Part shown: positions 61,130-64,000 of the stretch, one piece after another
Layout: each line of letters begins with the position of its first letter
Position numbering within the stretch: position 1 is the stretch's first letter
Assembly (NCBI RefSeq): GCF_037072025.1
Contig: NZ_JAXHDD010000015.1
Location: forward strand, 1 to 64,000
Source of the DNA: Pseudogracilibacillus sp037072025
GTDB taxonomy: Bacteria; Bacillota; Bacilli; Bacillales; Amphibacillaceae
Length of the DNA stretch: 64,000 bases
Reading direction: 5' to 3'
Program-made: the position numbers and the translations under genes
The notes under the pieces: generated by a model
Seen by the model: the letters and a program-made list of their open reading frames with translations, nothing else
What the model was told of the DNA's origin: nothing
Database searches by the model: none

Positions 61130-61669
61130 TTATTTAATTAACTTACTAATCTCTTTAAATCTAGGATGTTCAGCTGTCTCCATTAACTCAAAAAGTGCCA
61201 TTTCTACAGATGTAACTGCTGCTCCAAGCGATTTCATTTTTTCAAGTCCGATTTCTTTATTTTCTTTCGTTCTAGAAGACACTCCGTCAACGACTACTTC
61301 TACATGTTTTCCTTGATTTAATAATTCACTCACTGTTTGATACACACAAACATGAGTTTCAATACCTGCAACGAGAAATGAACTTTTTCCAAGTTTTTTT
61401 AGTTCTTCTTGGAAGTTCTCATTCTTGCATGCACTAAACGTCATTTTATCGATTGGGTCGTTCGCTGTTAAATGCTGTTTAATTTCTTCAGCAGTTGGGC
61501 CAAGACCTTTTGGATATTGTTCAAGCCATAGAATCGGTATATCAAGAAGCCCCGCTCCCTTAATTAAGCTTTCTAATTTCGCAATAAGTTCTTCACTTTG
61601 ATATATAATTCTGGCAAGCTTACCTTGAACATCAATAATCACAAGCGCCGTATCGTTTACTTTTAACAT
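61130..61669 (-). CDS. Isochorismatase-family cysteine hydrolase (YcaC-like)
   Basis: A 179-residue cysteine hydrolase with the triad Asp13 (LVIIDVQGK), Lys75 (PIDKMTFSA) and Cys108 (AGIETHVCVYQT), closest in style to the YcaC group. True isochorismatases and nicotinamidases share the fold; the substrate here is unknown. The frame opens at a TTG (61678) lying directly against AAGGGG; the ATG at 61669 is correctly spaced and preferred. Confidence 0.85.
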   Translation of the reverse strand: MLKVNDTALVIIDVQGKLARIIYQSEELIAKLESLIKGAGLLDIPILWLEQYPKGLGPTAEEIKQHLTANDPIDKMTFSACKNENFQEELKKLGKSSFLVAGIETHVCVYQTVSELLNQGKHVEVVVDGVSSRTKENKEIGLEKMKSLGAAVTSVEMALFELMETAEHPRFKEISKLIK

Positions 61670-61720
61670 ATTATTCAACCCCTTATTTTATACATTATAT
61701 ATATCTTAACATAAATGCTA

Positions 61721-62500
61721 TCAATCATTTAAAAAGAAGTCGATAGTTGTATTAAAAATAGATTGATAAACTTCTTCAAGTGGAAGTTTTTTTACTTGAG
61801 CTATTTTGCGTATCGACATATGCATCATTTTGGGATGGGTCATCTGACCTTTGAACTGTCCGCTGAATGTCCATGGTCCATCCGTCTCTACCATTATTAA
61901 CGGTAGTGGATATTGTTTCACTAATGTTCGTGTTCTTTTTTTATAACAAATATCTGGAGTTACGGAGATATGATATTTATTAGCAAATATTCGTTCAATT
62001 GTTTGATTATCTCCTTTAAACCAATGGAAATGGGCTTGTTTAACAGAATGTTTTTCAAGTAAGTCACAAGCGATCAGAGCATCTTCATACACGGCATGTA
62101 ATATTATCGGCTTCTCATATTTTTTTGCTAGTTTAATGAAATATTCTAGCAGCTCAATATAGGCTTCAATTTTTACTGAGGGATCTTCTTGTTTAAGATA
62201 AAAGGGAAGACCAACTTCACCAATCGCAACCATTTCATTTGCATGTTGCTCAATAAACTGAGTCAACTCAATGACTTCCATTTCACTAGGATTTGCTTGT
62301 TCCGGATGAAACCCAAATGCTGGTTTTATCGCTTTATATTTACTTGCTAGTTTTTGAACTTGCTTAACTGAAGATAAATTTTTTGATACTGATATTAGAG
62401 AATCAATTTGATCCTTCTCTAAATCGTTTAAAATTCTAATTTGATCTTGTTCTTTATAATTATCGATATGAATATGTGCATCAATTATTTTTTTGAACAT
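61721..62500 (-). CDS. TatD-family metal-dependent hydrolase
   Basis: A 259-residue TIM-barrel metal hydrolase of the TatD/amidohydrolase type. Metal ligands are visible in IDAHIHID (about 7), AIGEVGLPF (Glu), ILHAVYEDA (His), HFHWFKGD (His) and METDGPW (Asp). TatD proteins are DNA or D-Tyr-tRNA-linked hydrolases; this divergent member lacks some core TatD spacing. Start ATG 62500 with AAAGGTGG before it; the frame's earlier ATG at 62536 has no ribosome site. Confidence 0.82.
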   Translation of the reverse strand: MFKKIIDAHIHIDNYKEQDQIRILNDLEKDQIDSLISVSKNLSSVKQVQKLASKYKAIKPAFGFHPEQANPSEMEVIELTQFIEQHANEMVAIGEVGLPFYLKQEDPSVKIEAYIELLEYFIKLAKKYEKPIILHAVYEDALIACDLLEKHSVKQAHFHWFKGDNQTIERIFANKYHISVTPDICYKKRTRTLVKQYPLPLIMVETDGPWTFSGQFKGQMTHPKMMHMSIRKIAQVKKLPLEEVYQSIFNTTIDFFLND

Positions 62501-62636
62501 GTCTGAGCCACCTTTAGATTTTCCGATTAAAAACAATATTAGTTCTTTTCATTCTACCATCTCTGTATCTTAACGCAATCTGTTTCTAAAATTTGCTCAT
62601 CTGTACTATAACAACATATCTTTTTTGGGTCTTTTG

Positions 62637-62645
62637 TGTTACAAT
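62637..62645 (+). promoter_or_regulatory. Extended -10 promoter of the SulP gene
   Basis: TGTTACAAT is a TGn-extended -10 (TACAAT 62640-62645) without a good -35. The leader to the TTG start is about 100 nt and contains the hairpin at 62676-62716. Confidence 0.45.
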
Positions 62646-62675
62646 AGGTATTAGTCTGGTAATTACTTTAATTCG

Positions 62676-62716
62676 GACAGATTACTAGTTTTTTTGCGAT
62701 CAACTAGGGATCTGTC
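62676..62716 (+). promoter_or_regulatory. Leader hairpin upstream of the SulP gene
   Basis: GACAGAT-TA-CTAGTT (62676-62690) pairs with AACTAG-GG-ATCTGTC (62702-62716): 13 bp with one 2x2 internal loop. Followed by GTTTTACGTTT, so it could act as an attenuator; no known riboswitch class recognised. Confidence 0.45.
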
Positions 62717-62753
62717 GTTTTACGTTTCAATAATTATATAGGAGTGTTGTAAA

Positions 62754-64000
62754 TTGTTTAGAGATGATCGCTTTAAAGGAATAACAACAAGCGATTTGAG
62801 AAAGGACTTAATCGCTGGTATCACAGTTGGTGTCGTTGCTATTCCGCTCGGTATGGCGTTTGCTATTGCCTCAGGTGTAAGTCCGGAATATGGAATTTAC
62901 ACGACGATAATAGCCGGATTAATTGTAGCTATCTTCGGTGGCTCGCACTTTCAAATCGCTGGACCAACTGGTGCGTTTATTCCAATTCTACTAGCAATCG
63001 TTTTACAGTACGGTTATGAGGATTTATTAATCGCCGGAATGCTAGCTGGTATTATGCTTATCCTCATGAGTGTGTTTAAATTTGGTAGTTTAATAACGTA
63101 TATACCTAGGTCTGTTACAATAGGATTTACGTCAGGGATAGCAGTAATTATTTTTTCTGGACAAATCGAGAACTTTTTAGGTCTTGAAAACGTAGAAAGT
63201 AAACAATATTTCCACGAAACGATTCTCGAACTTTTTCACAAGTTCCATACGGTAAATATCTTTAGCATCGTTATTGCAATAATCGGATTGCTCATTATTA
63301 TTTTTGTCCCAAGGTTTTTTCCTAGGGTTCCAGTTCTGTTAGTCGCTCTAGTAATCCCAGCGATAATTAGTTATTTTTTATTCCCTGGAAAAGTTGCTAC
63401 CATTGGATCTGCATTTGGAGGAATCCCACAGTCTTTCCCGGGATTTCATTTTCCGGAAATCACCTTTGATAAATTGTTATACCTCTGGCAACCAGCCTTT
63501 GCGATTGCCATGCTCGGAGGAATCGAATCACTTTTATCCGCTGTTGTAGCAGATGGAATGACAGGTAAACAGCATAAGTCTAACCGAGAATTATTTGGAC
63601 AAGGATTAGCTAATATCGTTACACCTTTCTTTGGTGGAATACCCGCTACAGGAGCAATTGCAAGGACCGCTACGAATATCAAAAGTGGAGCAATTAGCCC
63701 GTTTTCTGGAATATTCCAAAGTGTATTCGTATTACTGACACTTTTATTATTTGCACCTTTTGCTTCCCATGTTCCATTAGCAAGTATGGCACCAATCTTG
63801 ATGGTTGTAGCATTTAATATGAGTGAATATAAATCATTTGGTTCCATTCTAAAGCTACGTACATCGGATTCTTTAGTTTTAGTTACTACTTTTTTACTTA
63901 CTGTCTTTGTAAACTTAACGATCGCAGTACCGATCGGATTATTACTTGCAATGGTATCTTTTGTGAAAAGAATAAGTGGTGTTTTACGAGTAAAAGACAT
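62754..64000 (+). CDS. SulP-family inorganic anion transporter (partial, runs off the window)
   Basis: 415 codons are present, open to the right edge. It begins at TTG (62754) after ATAGGAG, and the N-terminus MFRDDRFKGITTSDLRKDLI leads into the SulP core: AGITVGVVAIPLGMAFAIASG (about 22-42), FQIAGPTGAFIPI (about 70-82), MLGGIESLLSAVVADGMTG and FGGIPATGAIARTATNIKSG. Substrate may be sulfate, bicarbonate or a dicarboxylate. The C-terminal STAS domain, if present, lies beyond the window. The minus-strand open frame over the same bases is an antisense shadow. Confidence 0.9.
   Translation, partial: MFRDDRFKGITTSDLRKDLIAGITVGVVAIPLGMAFAIASGVSPEYGIYTTIIAGLIVAIFGGSHFQIAGPTGAFIPILLAIVLQYGYEDLLIAGMLAGIMLILMSVFKFGSLITYIPRSVTIGFTSGIAVIIFSGQIENFLGLENVESKQYFHETILELFHKFHTVNIFSIVIAIIGLLIIIFVPRFFPRVPVLLVALVIPAIISYFLFPGKVATIGSAFGGIPQSFPGFHFPEITFDKLLYLWQPAFAIAMLGGIESLLSAVVADGMTGKQHKSNRELFGQGLANIVTPFFGGIPATGAIARTATNIKSGAISPFSGIFQSVFVLLTLLLFAPFASHVPLASMAPILMVVAFNMSEYKSFGSILKLRTSDSLVLVTTFLLTVFVNLTIAVPIGLLLAMVSFVKRISGVLRVKD

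Noticed and set aside
63446..64000. 184-codon minus-strand open frame at the right edge
   Set aside because: Exact antisense of the SulP transporter, whose plus-strand frame has a clear start, ribosome site and family motifs.

Overview
The window is low-GC, Gram-positive Bacillaceae-type chromosome. AT-rich intergenic DNA, strong AGGAGG-type ribosome sites, frequent GTG/TTG starts and near-consensus sigma-A promoters all fit. So does the gene set: YheI/YheH, YtiB, OdhAB, YktB, TrmL, QueG, Dat, YhgE, SigL, PurU, BioY, YkaA-Pit. I cannot name a species. Most genes are ordinary chromosomal ones in short operons, separated by intergenic DNA unusually rich in small repeats.

Layout. 0-5 kb: short-repeat cluster, HtrA-like membrane protease, heterodimeric multidrug ABC exporter. 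5-11 kb: beta-carbonic anhydrase, MarR-MMPL pair with a palindromic operator, stand-alone MurG, broken MazF/PemK toxin. 11-16 kb: odhAB, yktB. 16-22 kb: a 33-codon lipoprotein gene, trmL, an amidase, queG, dat, an alpha/beta hydrolase. 22-31 kb: YhgE/Pip protein, then an LnrLMN-like ABC transporter and its LnrJK-like two-component system, split by two truncated genes. 31-41 kb: a cassette bounded by 93-bp perfect direct repeats, with a sensor-less BlaR1-like protease, a BlaI-like repressor, a small Sec-secreted protein, two lipoproteins, an ABC ATPase, a permease, and a second permease fused through an internal lipobox to a propeller-like domain. 41-48 kb: a carbamoylase-type amidase, then an ECF transporter plus SAM hydrolase behind a methionine T-box. 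48-54 kb: TsdA-like dihaem cytochrome, MFS pump, DedA protein, Pit/DUF47 phosphate pair. 54-64 kb: a probable 6S RNA divergent from rtcB, a 41-unit 20-bp tandem array, purU, bioY, an EamA transporter, rpoN/sigL, an isochorismatase-like hydrolase, a TatD-like nuclease and the start of a SulP transporter.

Two regions deserve most attention. The first is the repeat-bounded BlaI/BlaR1-lipoprotein-ABC cassette (about 30.9-40.9 kb). It looks like a self-contained, transferable envelope-directed system whose role (secreted effector, self-protection or stress sensing) I cannot assign. The second is the set of repeats: a four-copy MITE-like family with terminal inverted repeats; a three-copy hairpin family lying directly after promoters in the 5' leaders of yktB, dat and yhgE; and the 20-bp array, whose degraded relatives form the borders of the cassette. 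All functional calls rest on reading motifs and family resemblance by eye; no database search was run.
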